Below are positions 6,406-14,923 of a DNA stretch of 64,000 nt, piece by piece (the stretch's first letter is position 1; every line of letters starts with the position of its first letter). The translations under genes and the position numbers were made by a program. The stretch is from Brevibacterium picturae (GTDB lineage Bacteria; Actinomycetota; Actinomycetes; Actinomycetales; Brevibacteriaceae), in contig NZ_LT629739.1 in NCBI RefSeq assembly GCF_900105045.1, positions 4,278,001-4,342,000 on the forward strand. The letters are read 5' to 3'. A model generated the notes under the pieces. The model saw nothing but the letters and a program-made list of their open reading frames with translations. It ran no database searches and had not been told where the DNA came from.

Positions 6406-7950
6406 ATGACCTCGGCCACTCCACCACCCAGCACGTCCGGAAGCGTGTCCGCCGCCTCCGGCTCAGGCTTGAGCTCCAAGGGGCTGTCCGCAGGCAAGAT
6501 CGGTGCCATCGGCGGTGCCATCATCGGCATCTCGTGCATCGCTCCCGCCTACACGCTGACCTCCGGTCTGGGGCCGACGATCTCGCAGGTCGGGGTGCAT
6601 ACTCCTGCGATTCTGCTCATCGGCTTCGTCCCGATGCTGCTCGTCGTCTTCGGCTACCGCGAGCTCAACACCGCCATGCCCGACTCCGGCACCACCTTCA
6701 CCTGGGCGACACGCGCCTTCGGGCCCTGGCTCGGTTGGATGGGAGGCTGGGGCCTGATCTCGGCCACTGTCCTCGTGCTGTCCAATCTGGCCGCCGTGGC
6801 CGTGGACTTTCTGTTCCTGCTGCTGGCTCAGATCTTCGGCGAACCCGGGATCGCCGACCTGACCCGCGTGCTGTGGATCAACATTCCGGTCACCATCGTC
6901 CTCACGGCCGCAGCCGCGTGGATCTCCTACCGCGGAGTCGAGGCCACCCAGAAGATCCAGGTCTGGCTCGTCGCCTTCCAGGTCCTTGCCCTCGGCTGGT
7001 TCGTCATTGCGGCATTCTTCCATGTGTCAAATGGCACCGCATTCGATCCCACCCCGGTCGAACTCGGCTGGTTCAACCCCGCTGAGGCCGGAGACTTCTC
7101 GACGGTCGCAGCGGCAGTGTCGCTGTCGATCTTCCTCTTCTGGGGCTGGGACACGGTCATCACGATGAACGAAGAGGCGAAGAACCCGGAGAAGACTCCC
7201 GGTCGGGCCGCGATGCTCACGATCGTCGCCATCGTCATCATCTACCTCGCCTGCACCGTCGCCGTGATCTCCTTCGCCGGTGTCGGCACCGACGGTCTGG
7301 GCGCAGGCAACCCGGAGAACCAGGAATCCATCTTCGCGGCTCTGGCCGGACCTGTGATGGGACCCTTCGCCGTCCTCGTCTCGATCGCCGTCCTGTCCAG
7401 TTCCTTGGCGTCGCTGCAGTCGACGATGGTCTCACCGTCTCGGACGATCCTGGCCATGGGTCACTACCGTGCTCTGCCGAAGAGATACGGCAACATCTCG
7501 CCTCGGTACAAGTCGCCGTCGGTGGCCACCGTCACCTCGGCGGGGGCCGCGATCATCTTCTACGTCGTCATGCGTCTGCTCTCGGAGAACGCACTGTGGG
7601 ACACGATCACAGCGCTAGGTCTCATGGTCTGCTTCTACTATGGTGTGACCGGTCTGGCCTGCATCTGGTATTTCCGCCGTTCGCTGTTCAAGGGTCCCAA
7701 GAATTTCTTCTTCAGGTTCCTCTTCCCGCTGGTCGGGGGAGTGACGCTGCTGGTGATCTTCGTGACCACCGCGATCGACTCCCTCGATCCCGACTACGGT
7801 TCGGGGTCGTCCGTCTTCGGCATCGGATTGGTCTTCGTCCTGGGCATCGGCGTACTGCTCCTGGGCGTGGTCATCATGATCTTCCAATCCCGCAGGCACC
7901 CGGCCTTCTTCCGGGGCGAGACACTGGCCCAGGGGGTCCACGCAGGGTGA
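6406..7950 (+). CDS. APC family amino acid/polyamine permease
   Basis: 514 residues with about 12 membrane segments. The first begins after a Ser/Gly-rich cytoplasmic tail (GKIGAIGGAIIGISCIAPAY), and the consensus FGYRELNTAMPDSGTTFTWATRAFGPW of the APC superfamily is clear. The NEEAKNPEKTPGRA loop after a central helix is also typical. Such carriers import amino acids, amines or polyamines with a cation. Its position directly after a putrescine-oxidase-like enzyme suggests an amine substrate. Its TGA overlaps the GTG of the AraC-type regulator, so these genes are co-transcribed. Confidence 0.88.
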   Translation: MTSATPPPSTSGSVSAASGSGLSSKGLSAGKIGAIGGAIIGISCIAPAYTLTSGLGPTISQVGVHTPAILLIGFVPMLLVVFGYRELNTAMPDSGTTFTWATRAFGPWLGWMGGWGLISATVLVLSNLAAVAVDFLFLLLAQIFGEPGIADLTRVLWINIPVTIVLTAAAAWISYRGVEATQKIQVWLVAFQVLALGWFVIAAFFHVSNGTAFDPTPVELGWFNPAEAGDFSTVAAAVSLSIFLFWGWDTVITMNEEAKNPEKTPGRAAMLTIVAIVIIYLACTVAVISFAGVGTDGLGAGNPENQESIFAALAGPVMGPFAVLVSIAVLSSSLASLQSTMVSPSRTILAMGHYRALPKRYGNISPRYKSPSVATVTSAGAAIIFYVVMRLLSENALWDTITALGLMVCFYYGVTGLACIWYFRRSLFKGPKNFFFRFLFPLVGGVTLLVIFVTTAIDSLDPDYGSGSSVFGIGLVFVLGIGVLLLGVVIMIFQSRRHPAFFRGETLAQGVHAG

Positions 7951-8390
7951 GCGCGTCCGGGAACGACCGCGTGCCTGTGCAGCAGCTGGTCCTTCTGCGA
8001 CGCGTACGCGATCGGATCGACCGAGAGTTCGACCAACCTCTCAATGTCGAAGAACTCGCTGCCGGGGTCTACATGTCGGCCGGTCACCTCAGTCGCGGAT
8101 TCAGAGCCGCCTACGGCGAATCCCCCTATTCGTATCTCATGACCCGACGTATCGAACGCTCCATGGCGCTGATCCGCCGCGGTGACCTGTCGATCACAGA
8201 TATCTGCTTCGCCGTGGGCTTTTCGTCCCTGGGCACCTTCTCTACCCGATTCAGCGAACTCGTCGGGCTCTCACCTTCCCGCTATCGAGACGGTGTCGTC
8301 GACGGCGATCACGACCTGCCCACATTCATCGTCAAGAATGTTCTCCGACCTGTCAGGAATCGAGAAGTCCCACCGGGTGCCCCGCACTAA
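7947..8390 (+). CDS. AraC family transcriptional regulator, DNA-binding domain only
   Basis: 147 residues from GTG 7947, which overlaps the permease stop (GTGA). Nearly the whole protein is the two-helix-turn-helix AraC/XylS domain: LNVEELAAGVYMSAGHLSRGFR and SITDICFAVGFSSLGTFSTRF followed by GLSPSRYR. There is no sensory domain, so control must come through another partner, by titration or by gene dosage. Upstream in-frame codons inside the permease have a different character, so the short form is preferred. It is translationally coupled to the permease and followed one base later by the VOC gene; it may regulate the amine-use genes. Confidence 0.8.
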   Translation: MSASGNDRVPVQQLVLLRRVRDRIDREFDQPLNVEELAAGVYMSAGHLSRGFRAAYGESPYSYLMTRRIERSMALIRRGDLSITDICFAVGFSSLGTFSTRFSELVGLSPSRYRDGVVDGDHDLPTFIVKNVLRPVRNREVPPGAPH

Positions 8391-8391
8391 G

Positions 8392-8811
8392 ATGACGATC
8401 ATGAATATCTCGATCAATGCCAGCTTCCTGCCCCACACCGATGCGGAGGCCTCGCTGACCTTCTACCGCGACGTTCTCGGTTTCGAGGTTCGCCTCGACG
8501 TCGGATCCGGGCAGATGCGGTGGCTGACCGTGGGGCCCGCAGGCCAGCCCGACACTTCGATCGTGCTCACCCCCGCGATCACCGACCCGACCATCAGCGA
8601 TGACGAACGGGACGTCATCGAATCCCTCATGGCCAAGGGCAGCTACGGCGCCATCGTGCTGGCCAGCATGAACGTCGATGAGGCCTTCGCCGAGGTGGAG
8701 GCCAGGGGAGCCGAGATCGTGCAGGAGCCGATGGACCAGCCCTATGGTCTGCGGGACTTCGCACTGCGCGACCCGGCCGGCAACATGATCCGCATCCAGC
8801 AGCGCGGCTGA
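8392..8811 (+). CDS. VOC superfamily (glyoxalase/bleomycin-resistance-like) protein
   Basis: 139 residues from ATG 8392 (136 from the ATG at 8401). It has the paired beta-alpha-beta-beta-beta units of the vicinal oxygen chelate fold: SFLPHTDAEASLTFYRDVLGFEVRLD at the start and YGLRDFALRDPAGNMIRIQQ at the end. Members include glyoxalase I, dioxygenases and antibiotic-binding proteins; metal ligands are only partly recognisable here. It starts 1 base after the AraC stop and ends 5 bases before the UvrA-like gene, so it is part of the same operon. AraC, VOC and UvrA-like neighbours suggest a detoxification or resistance function, which is inference. Confidence 0.8.
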   Translation: MTIMNISINASFLPHTDAEASLTFYRDVLGFEVRLDVGSGQMRWLTVGPAGQPDTSIVLTPAITDPTISDDERDVIESLMAKGSYGAIVLASMNVDEAFAEVEARGAEIVQEPMDQPYGLRDFALRDPAGNMIRIQQRG

Positions 8812-8816
8812 TCGGC

Positions 8817-11195
8817 ATGCCGCATCCAGCCGATGACCATGAGCTCATCCGCGTTCAGGGAGCCCGCGAGAACAATCTCGCGGACATCACGGTCGACATT
8901 CCCAAGCGGCGACTGTCCGTGTTCACCGGCGTCTCCGGTTCCGGCAAGTCGTCCCTGGTCTTCTCGACGATCGCCGCAGAGTCCCAACGCCTGATCAACG
9001 AAACCTACAGCGCCTTCGTCCAGGGCTTCATGCCCGCGATGGCGCGACCCGAAGTCGATGTGTTGGAGGGCCTGACCACCGCCATCATCGTCGACCAGGA
9101 ACGCATCGGAGCCAATCCGCGATCGACCGTGGGCACCGTCAGTGACATCAACGCGAAACTGCGCACGCTGTTCTCGAGGCGGGCCCAACCGAACCTGGGA
9201 TCGACAAAGGCCTACTCATTCAACGTGGCCACGATCAGCGGCAAGGGAGCCGTGACGATCGACAAGGGTGCCGACAAACAGGTCGAACGACGGACCTTCA
9301 CCGTCAACGGAGGGATGTGCCCTCACTGCGAAGGGATGGGCACGGCCACAGACATCGACATCGCCGAGGTGGTCGACATGTCGAAGTCTCTCAACGAGGG
9401 TGCGATCACGATTCCCGGATACAAACCGGGCGGCTGGAATGTGCGGTTCTATTCGGAATCGGGATACTTCGACCCCGACAAGGCGATAGCCGACTACACA
9501 GCCGAGGAGAGGAACAATCTCCTCCATGCCGAGAACGAGAAGATCGTCATCAACGGCACGAATATGACCTTCGACGGTCTCATTCCCCGGATCCGACGCT
9601 CCTTCCTGTCCAAGGACCGCGACGCGATGCAGAAGCATGTGCGGGAATTCGTCGATCGTGCAGTCGTCTACACACAGTGTCCCGAGTGCGCCGGCACGCG
9701 GCTGAACACGGCGGCACGCGGATCCCGGCTGGCCGGGCTGTCGATCGCCGAGGTCTGTGCCATGCAGATCTCCGACCTCCTCGACTGGCTCGCCCAGATC
9801 GACGACGGGGGAGTCGGCTCTCTCGTGCAGTCGCTGATCGCAGATGTGCAGGCCTTCGTCGACATCGGCCTCGGATACCTCTCCCTTGACCGTTCGGCTG
9901 GTTCGCTGTCCGGAGGAGAGGCGCAGCGGATCAAACTGGTTCGCCACCTCGGATCCTCACTGACCGATGTCACATATATCTTCGACGAACCCACGATCGG
10001 TCTGCACCCGCACGACATCGCCGCGATGAACGGGCTGCTCATCGCACTGCGTGACAAGGGCAACACCGTCCTGGTCGTCGAGCACAAGCCCGAGACCATC
10101 AGAATCGCTGATCATGTCGTCGACCTGGGGCCGGGGGCGGGAACAGCCGGGGGAGAGGTCTGCTTCGTCGGCACCATCGACGAACTCACCGTCAGCGACA
10201 CTCTCACCGGCAAGCATCTCAACGACCGCACCCGGCTGAAGGCCACAACCCGTGAGCCCACCGGGCGACTCGAGATCAGGGGAGCGAAGGCCCACAATCT
10301 GCGCGACGTCGATGTCGATGTCCCGCTGGGAGTGATCACTGCGATCACGGGTGTGGCCGGTTCGGGAAAGAGCACCCTCATCGAAGGATCTCTGCGCCAC
10401 CGCGACGGCGTGATCATGATCGATCAGGCAGGCATCAAGGGCTCACGTCGCAGCAATCCGGCCACCTACACCGGAATGCTCGAACCCATTCGCAAGGCAT
10501 TTGCCAAGACCAACGGAGTCAAACCCGCACTGTTCAGCGCGAACTCGGAAGGCGCATGCCCCGTCTGCAACGGTGCCGGGATCATCTACTCCGACCTCGG
10601 GATGATGGCCGGAATGTCGGCTCCCTGCGATGTGTGCGAGGGCAAGGGATTTCAGGCCGAAGTCCTCGACTACACGCTGGGCGGCAAGAACATCCGTGAG
10701 GTGCTCGATCTGCCGGTGACGGCGGCGATCGAGTATTTCGATGCAGGGGAGTCGCGGATACCTGCGGTGAGCAAGGTCATCGCCCACCTCGCCGAGGTGG
10801 GCCTCGGATATCTCAGCCTGGGGCAGCCCTTGACGACCTTGTCCGGTGGCGAGCGGCAGCGTCTCAAGCTCGCCACGCATCTGTCGGCCAAGGCTGCGGA
10901 TGCCGCACAGGTGATCATCCTCGACGAGCCGACCACCGGCCTGCATCTCGCCGATGTGGAGAACCTGCTCGGGATGCTCGACCGTCTGGCGGATGCGGGT
11001 AGGACCGTCATCGTCATCGAGCACCATCAGGCCGTCATGGCCCACTCCGATTGGATCATCGACCTCGGACCCGGCGCCGGACACGATGGTGGCCGAATCG
11101 TGTTCGAGGGCACTCCGGAACAGCTCGTCGACTCGGCAGCGGCGGCAGATGCGTCGTTGACCGCACAGCACCTGAAGGCATATGTCGGGGGATAG
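8817..11195 (+). CDS. Short UvrA-like ABC ATPase
   Basis: 792 residues, about 150 shorter than housekeeping UvrA. Two ABC ATPase halves are complete: Walker A GVSGSGKS (38-45) and GVAGSGKST (about 518), signatures LSGGEAQRIKL and LSGGERQRLKL, Walker B segments YIFDEPTIGLHP and VIILDEPTTGLHL. The C-terminal zinc module (CPVCNGAG, then CDVCEGKG about 30 residues later) is intact. In the first half the upstream CPxC pair of the first zinc module is missing and the spacing is short, consistent with loss of the UvrB-binding domain, as in UvrA-like drug-resistance paralogs. It is the last gene of the amine oxidase-permease-AraC-VOC run. It probably protects against DNA-binding compounds rather than doing general excision repair. 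Confidence 0.88.
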   Translation: MPHPADDHELIRVQGARENNLADITVDIPKRRLSVFTGVSGSGKSSLVFSTIAAESQRLINETYSAFVQGFMPAMARPEVDVLEGLTTAIIVDQERIGANPRSTVGTVSDINAKLRTLFSRRAQPNLGSTKAYSFNVATISGKGAVTIDKGADKQVERRTFTVNGGMCPHCEGMGTATDIDIAEVVDMSKSLNEGAITIPGYKPGGWNVRFYSESGYFDPDKAIADYTAEERNNLLHAENEKIVINGTNMTFDGLIPRIRRSFLSKDRDAMQKHVREFVDRAVVYTQCPECAGTRLNTAARGSRLAGLSIAEVCAMQISDLLDWLAQIDDGGVGSLVQSLIADVQAFVDIGLGYLSLDRSAGSLSGGEAQRIKLVRHLGSSLTDVTYIFDEPTIGLHPHDIAAMNGLLIALRDKGNTVLVVEHKPETIRIADHVVDLGPGAGTAGGEVCFVGTIDELTVSDTLTGKHLNDRTRLKATTREPTGRLEIRGAKAHNLRDVDVDVPLGVITAITGVAGSGKSTLIEGSLRHRDGVIMIDQAGIKGSRRSNPATYTGMLEPIRKAFAKTNGVKPALFSANSEGACPVCNGAGIIYSDLGMMAGMSAPCDVCEGKGFQAEVLDYTLGGKNIREVLDLPVTAAIEYFDAGESRIPAVSKVIAHLAEVGLGYLSLGQPLTTLSGGERQRLKLATHLSAKAADAAQVIILDEPTTGLHLADVENLLGMLDRLADAGRTVIVIEHHQAVMAHSDWIIDLGPGAGHDGGRIVFEGTPEQLVDSAAAADASLTAQHLKAYVGG

Positions 11196-11277
11196 GCACC
11201 CAGTTCGCGTTGTGACTTCTGTGAGTCGATTATGACCGCTGAGGACTGGATTCTGGTTCATTCGTGACGACAGATCC

Positions 11278-11314
11278 GTTACGTTGGATAACGGCTCGGT
11301 AACGACCGGGTTAC
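11278..11314 (+). promoter_or_regulatory. MtrA-type GTAAC repeats upstream of rpf
   Basis: ATAAC-N6-GTAAC lies at 11288-11303, flanked by GTTAC in reverse orientation at 11278-11282 and 11310-11314. A TTCATT/TACGTT pair (11257-11262 and 11280-11285, 17 bases apart) could be the promoter. The arrangement, a direct repeat just after the -10, is the same as before the RlpA-like gene. Confidence 0.5.
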
Positions 11315-11355
11315 AGAACAGAACCGAAATGCAGTCGTATTACGGAGATGACACA

Positions 11356-11802
11356 GTGAACCTCTACAGCACAAGCCTCCGCAAGGTCGCCCTCGTTGCA
11401 GGAGCCGGCGCGGTCGCCGCCGCCGGACTGACGGGAATGGCCGGCCCGGCTCAGGCATCCACAGGGGCTCAGTCCTCGGGTGGCGTTTGGGACAAGGTCG
11501 CCGAGTGCGAGTCCGGTGGAGACTGGCATATCAATACCGGTAACGGCTACTACGGCGGGCTTCAGTTCTCCCAGCAGACGTGGGAAGCCTTCGGCGGTGA
11601 GGGCATGCCTCACGAGGCCAGCAAGGCAGAGCAGATCGATGTCGCCCAGAACACCCTCGAAAAGCAGGGTCCAGGCGCATGGCCGGTCTGCGGTGAGGAA
11701 GCTGGTCTGACGAAGGCCAACGGCGCCGCAGATGACGGCGGCGACTCCAAGGACGATGGTGGATCCAAGGATGACGGCAAGGTCGGACTCGGCGGCAGCT
11801 GA
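11356..11802 (+). CDS. Resuscitation-promoting factor (Rpf) family protein
   Basis: 148 residues from GTG 11356, chosen because GGAG stands 8 bases before it and it gives a proper signal peptide (SLRKVALVAGAGAVAAAGLT...PAQAS, cleaved near residue 35). The Rpf domain follows immediately: VWDKVAECESGGDWHINTG with the catalytic glutamate in CESGG, then YYGGLQFSQQTW and a second cysteine in WPVCGEE for the domain disulfide. Rpf proteins are lysozyme-like muralytic enzymes that promote exit from dormancy. The C-terminus is a short Asp/Gly/Lys/Ser tail with no LysM or G5 domain, so it should be freely secreted or loosely bound. Confidence 0.92.
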   Translation: MNLYSTSLRKVALVAGAGAVAAAGLTGMAGPAQASTGAQSSGGVWDKVAECESGGDWHINTGNGYYGGLQFSQQTWEAFGGEGMPHEASKAEQIDVAQNTLEKQGPGAWPVCGEEAGLTKANGAADDGGDSKDDGGSKDDGKVGLGGS

Positions 11803-11847
11803 GTCGACTGCGCACACACGCAGTTCGCTGACACCCTGTCAGCGCAG

Positions 11848-11887
11848 TGACGGCCGTAGAGGGCAGACGAGCCTTCTGCGGCCGTCA
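11848..11887 (+). terminator. Terminator hairpin after rpf
   Basis: TGACGGCCG (11848-11856) pairs with CGGCCGTCA (11879-11887). Inner bases AGAGGGC/GCCTTCT extend the stem with one mismatch. Confidence 0.6.
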
Positions 11888-12466
11888 TTCGTGTATTCCA
11901 GTTACTTGACCGGCGACGTATACGGCCGCCGGATCTGACTATGGACATAAGCGCTGTTTTCGGGACCTATGGCCCCATCAGGCTAAAGCCGATAATATAC
12001 ATTATGTTAAGTAAACTGATTCTCAGCCTCTCCTCCCGTGCGCCAGCTATGAACCATGGGAAAGTTCAACGCCGCTATGGTGACACGTTCGTGGAACATC
12101 GCAGATTGTTCCGGCACAGACTGCCGTCTGGCGTGAAGCTTCGGTTCTGACGCCCATTGGCGAATCGTGCATCCGTATCTGCATCTTTTGGGCGGCTCCG
12201 AACTTCGACCTGAATTGGCCTGGCCAGCCTTGTCTGCTCTGACGCGCTGAGCCAACATGATGATCAAACATGGACTCAATGTGGTTGTCGATTGTGCGGT
12301 CGAGGCCCCACTCCCCTGTCATTGCAGTGGATTCCCGTAAACGAAGCCGCCTTGGTGAGGCCTGGCCAATGGTCGATCTTCATCTCAGTGAGGAATGGGA
12401 GCCCAGATAGGTGCTCGATGTCACTATACTAAGGCCCAGGCTTCCGTCTCCCTGAAAGGACGTTCG
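11888..12466. other. Gene-poor stretch of about 580 bases
   Basis: I see no convincing gene; the open frames here have no recognisable product. An AT-rich patch carries a perfect palindrome ATAAT-N4-ATTAT at 11992-12005, possibly an operator or promoter element. The right end supplies the ribosome site GAAAGGA for the DUF4442 gene. Confidence 0.5.
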
Positions 12467-13003
12467 ATGAACACTCAGACCGCACGTGGTGCAGAGGACA
12501 CCGGCAGCACCGTGTCCACGGGGCCCGGCGCGCCTGCGACGAACCTTAGGATCTGGCAGAAGCTGCAGAAAGTGCCATTCGGTAACTGGCTCTTCACTCG
12601 GGCCGTGTGCTTCAAGGTCCCCTACTTCCGTACGGTTCATCCGCTGATCCACGAGCTGCGTCCCGGCTTGTGTCGCGTGAGTGCCCCGAATCGTCGCGGC
12701 GTGCACAACCACCTCGGCACTTATCACGCAATCGCTTCATGCAACATGGCTGAGATCGCCGCCGGCGTGATGATTGATGCGACGGTTCCGCCCACACATC
12801 GTTGGATTCCGATGGGCATGACCGTTGAGTACAAGGCCAAGTCCACCACTGGTGTCACCTCAATCGCGCGCCTTGACGCGATTCCTGAGTTCGGCGAAGA
12901 GTCGATGGAGGTAGTCGTCCCGGTTGACGTCCTCGATGCCGACGGTCAGGCGTATGTCTCCGCGAAGATCACGATGTACGTCTCAAGGAAGAAGTCAGCT
13001 TAG
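12467..13003 (+). CDS. Hotdog-fold thioesterase-like protein (DUF4442)
   Basis: 178 residues from ATG 12467 with GAAAGGA 7 bases upstream. After a polar 25-residue tail come WQKLQKVPFGNWLFTRAVCFKVPYF, HPLIHELRPGLC and the hotdog-helix segment GVHNHLGTYHAIASCNMAEIAAGVM. The protein ends in a beta strand (AYVSAKITMYVS). This matches the DUF4442 family of the hotdog superfamily, related to PaaI-type acyl-CoA thioesterases; HNHLG is the likely active-site region. The substrate is unknown. The gene stands alone between two gene-poor stretches, and the nearest neighbour on the same strand is an MFS transporter 500 bases away. Confidence 0.8.
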   Translation: MNTQTARGAEDTGSTVSTGPGAPATNLRIWQKLQKVPFGNWLFTRAVCFKVPYFRTVHPLIHELRPGLCRVSAPNRRGVHNHLGTYHAIASCNMAEIAAGVMIDATVPPTHRWIPMGMTVEYKAKSTTGVTSIARLDAIPEFGEESMEVVVPVDVLDADGQAYVSAKITMYVSRKKSA

Positions 13004-13503
13004 AGTGATGCTCGCGCAGCCGAGTTAGTCCTATCGGGGAGCTTGTTGGAGGCGCGCTCTATGGTGTCGCCAAGACCTGCATATTGTCTGACGTTGCCGC
13101 TGGCACAGAGTCCGCCGAGACCATCTACGGCGATCCGGAGTGTCTCGCGGTCACTCCCCTACGCACTATGCACCCGTACCTGTGGTCCTGTTTCCTCGCG
13201 CCCACTTTGATGATCTTCCTTGTTATCTCGAAGCTGAGCCCGAGTCCGCGGGTCGTCCCACACGACGCGTAGCTGCGGTTGCCGCGAGACAGCTTGGCCT
13301 GAGCGCGTTTCTTCCGGGACGACGGTCATTCCCCCGTGCTATGGAGGGGCGACCAGGGCTCAGAACCCCAGATGCTGTTGGGTTCGGTGAACAGTTCGTG
13401 AGTCGATTGACTTTTCTATCGAACGTTCAATACGGTTGGTGTTATCGGCCCCACAGTGACAGGGTCGTTTGTCACGATAGTCACCACGACGCAAGGAAGC
13501 CTC
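13004..13503. other. Gene-poor stretch of about 500 bases with MFS promoter
   Basis: No gene can be supported. Frame 1 stays open from 13021 to about 13270, but its product resembles nothing I know. At the right end TTGACT (13408-13413) and TACGGT (13432-13437) with 18-base spacing form a plausible promoter for the MFS gene. A near-palindrome of 16 bases (TATCGAACGTTCAATA, 13418-13433, one mismatched pair) lies between them and could be a repressor site. Confidence 0.45.
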
Positions 13504-14826
13504 ATGGTCTCATCACAGCTCAACGCTCCCCCATCCGCACAGGCAGCCCCTGGTACCGAATCTCGACGAAAGGCATGGTCGCTGACTGCGCTGCTCGTGA
13601 TTCTGTATGTGGTCAATTACGGTGATAAGGCCGCATACGGCATCATCGCTCAGTCGCTCAAGGACGATCTGGGTATCAGCGCTTCCCAGATCGGGTTGGT
13701 CGGAAGCCTGTTCTTCTTCGCTTTCACCATCGGCGGATTCTTCGCCGGAGCGTTGAACAAGTGGCTGTCTCTGCGTACCGTTCTCATCGTCCTGGCGCTC
13801 GTGTGGGCGGTGGCAATGCTGCCGCTGGTCGTCTCCGCCACATTTGCTGTCCTGGTCGTCTCGAGAATGGTCCTCGGACTTGCAGAAGGGCCGAGTTCCG
13901 CGCTCATCCACACCGCCACATACTCATGGCACGCCCCGGAGAAGCGTGGATTCCCCGGTGCCCTGCTCGCCAGCGCGGCCTCGATCTCCAAGATCGCCCT
14001 TGCCCCTGTGCTGGCCTATTTCTCGGTCACATTCGGCTGGCGAAGCGCACTGATCACAATGGCCGTCATCGGTGTCGTGTGGTGCTTCTTCTGGAGGAAA
14101 TACTGGGAGGTGGGCCCTTACATCCCGGCCAAAGCAACGAAGCACTCCGACGATCCCAATGCAGAGCCGCGCGTTGCCTGGCACAAGATCTTCCTGACGA
14201 AGACCTTCATCAGCGGTGCTTTTCTCGTTGCCAGCATCTACGCAATGGTCACAGTGGTTCTCACTTGGCTTCCTTCGTACTTCGAAGTCGGTCTCGGCTA
14301 CAGCCGTCTCCAGTCCGGGTCAATGCTGGCGATCCCGTCGATCGCCGGCTTGGTCAGCCTCATCGGTGGAACTCTGCTCTCTGATCGCCTGTTGGCCAGG
14401 GGGTGGTCATCTCGCTTCGTGAGAATCATCGCTCCCTCGATCTGCGTCGTCATCGGTGCAGGAATCCTCTACTTCCTTCCCTCGATCTCAAGCTCGGCTG
14501 GAGCCGTGGCGGTCGTGGCCATCGGATACGGAGTCGGCGTGGTTGTTCTGCCTCTGTCCAATGCCGCTGTCTCCGAGATCTGCCCACCTCGACAGACGGC
14601 GGGAACACTGGGAGTCTTCCTGGCGCTCATGGCCATCGGCGGGCTCGTCGGCCCTTATGCCACAGGTCTCATCGTCGACGCGGCCGCGGACCCGGGCGCT
14701 GGGTACGCCGCAGCATTTCAGGCCCTTGGGGTCACGTCGGCAGTCTGTGCGCTGTTGACCCTCATCTTCGCCGACCCTGAGCGCGACAAAGCCCGGGTCC
14801 GCGGACGTTTCGCATCTGCTCAGTGA
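13504..14826 (+). CDS. MFS transporter
   Basis: 440 residues from ATG 13504, with AAGGAAG upstream; the in-frame ATG at 13456 lacks a ribosome site. Twelve membrane segments are predicted. The N-terminal helix carries VVNYGDKAAYG and the loop SLKDDLGISASQIGLVGS, a pattern close to the anion:cation symporter (ACS) branch of the major facilitator superfamily. The loop after helix 8 (TLLSDRLLARG) is the usual repeat of motif A. ACS members import organic anions such as sugar acids, phthalate or nicotinate. A strong hairpin follows the stop, so it is probably transcribed alone. The substrate cannot be read from sequence. Confidence 0.82.
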   Translation: MVSSQLNAPPSAQAAPGTESRRKAWSLTALLVILYVVNYGDKAAYGIIAQSLKDDLGISASQIGLVGSLFFFAFTIGGFFAGALNKWLSLRTVLIVLALVWAVAMLPLVVSATFAVLVVSRMVLGLAEGPSSALIHTATYSWHAPEKRGFPGALLASAASISKIALAPVLAYFSVTFGWRSALITMAVIGVVWCFFWRKYWEVGPYIPAKATKHSDDPNAEPRVAWHKIFLTKTFISGAFLVASIYAMVTVVLTWLPSYFEVGLGYSRLQSGSMLAIPSIAGLVSLIGGTLLSDRLLARGWSSRFVRIIAPSICVVIGAGILYFLPSISSSAGAVAVVAIGYGVGVVVLPLSNAAVSEICPPRQTAGTLGVFLALMAIGGLVGPYATGLIVDAAADPGAGYAAAFQALGVTSAVCALLTLIFADPERDKARVRGRFASAQ

Positions 14827-14850
14827 TGATCTGAGTCCCCCGCGCCACAA

Positions 14851-14891
14851 TGAGCGTGCCGAGTTCCGTCGATATGAACTCGGCACGCTCA
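14851..14891 (+). terminator. Perfect 16-bp stem terminator after the MFS gene
   Basis: TGAGCGTGCCGAGTTC pairs perfectly with GAACTCGGCACGCTCA around a 9-base loop, 25 bases after the stop. Confidence 0.8.
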
Positions 14892-14923
14892 TCATCGATC
14901 GGCGACGCGTCTCCTTTCCCACC

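Noticed and set aside
13140..13625. 161-codon frame upstream of the MFS gene
   Set aside because: Overlaps the MFS start out of frame; no domain and an Arg/Pro-rich composition typical of GC-rich noise.
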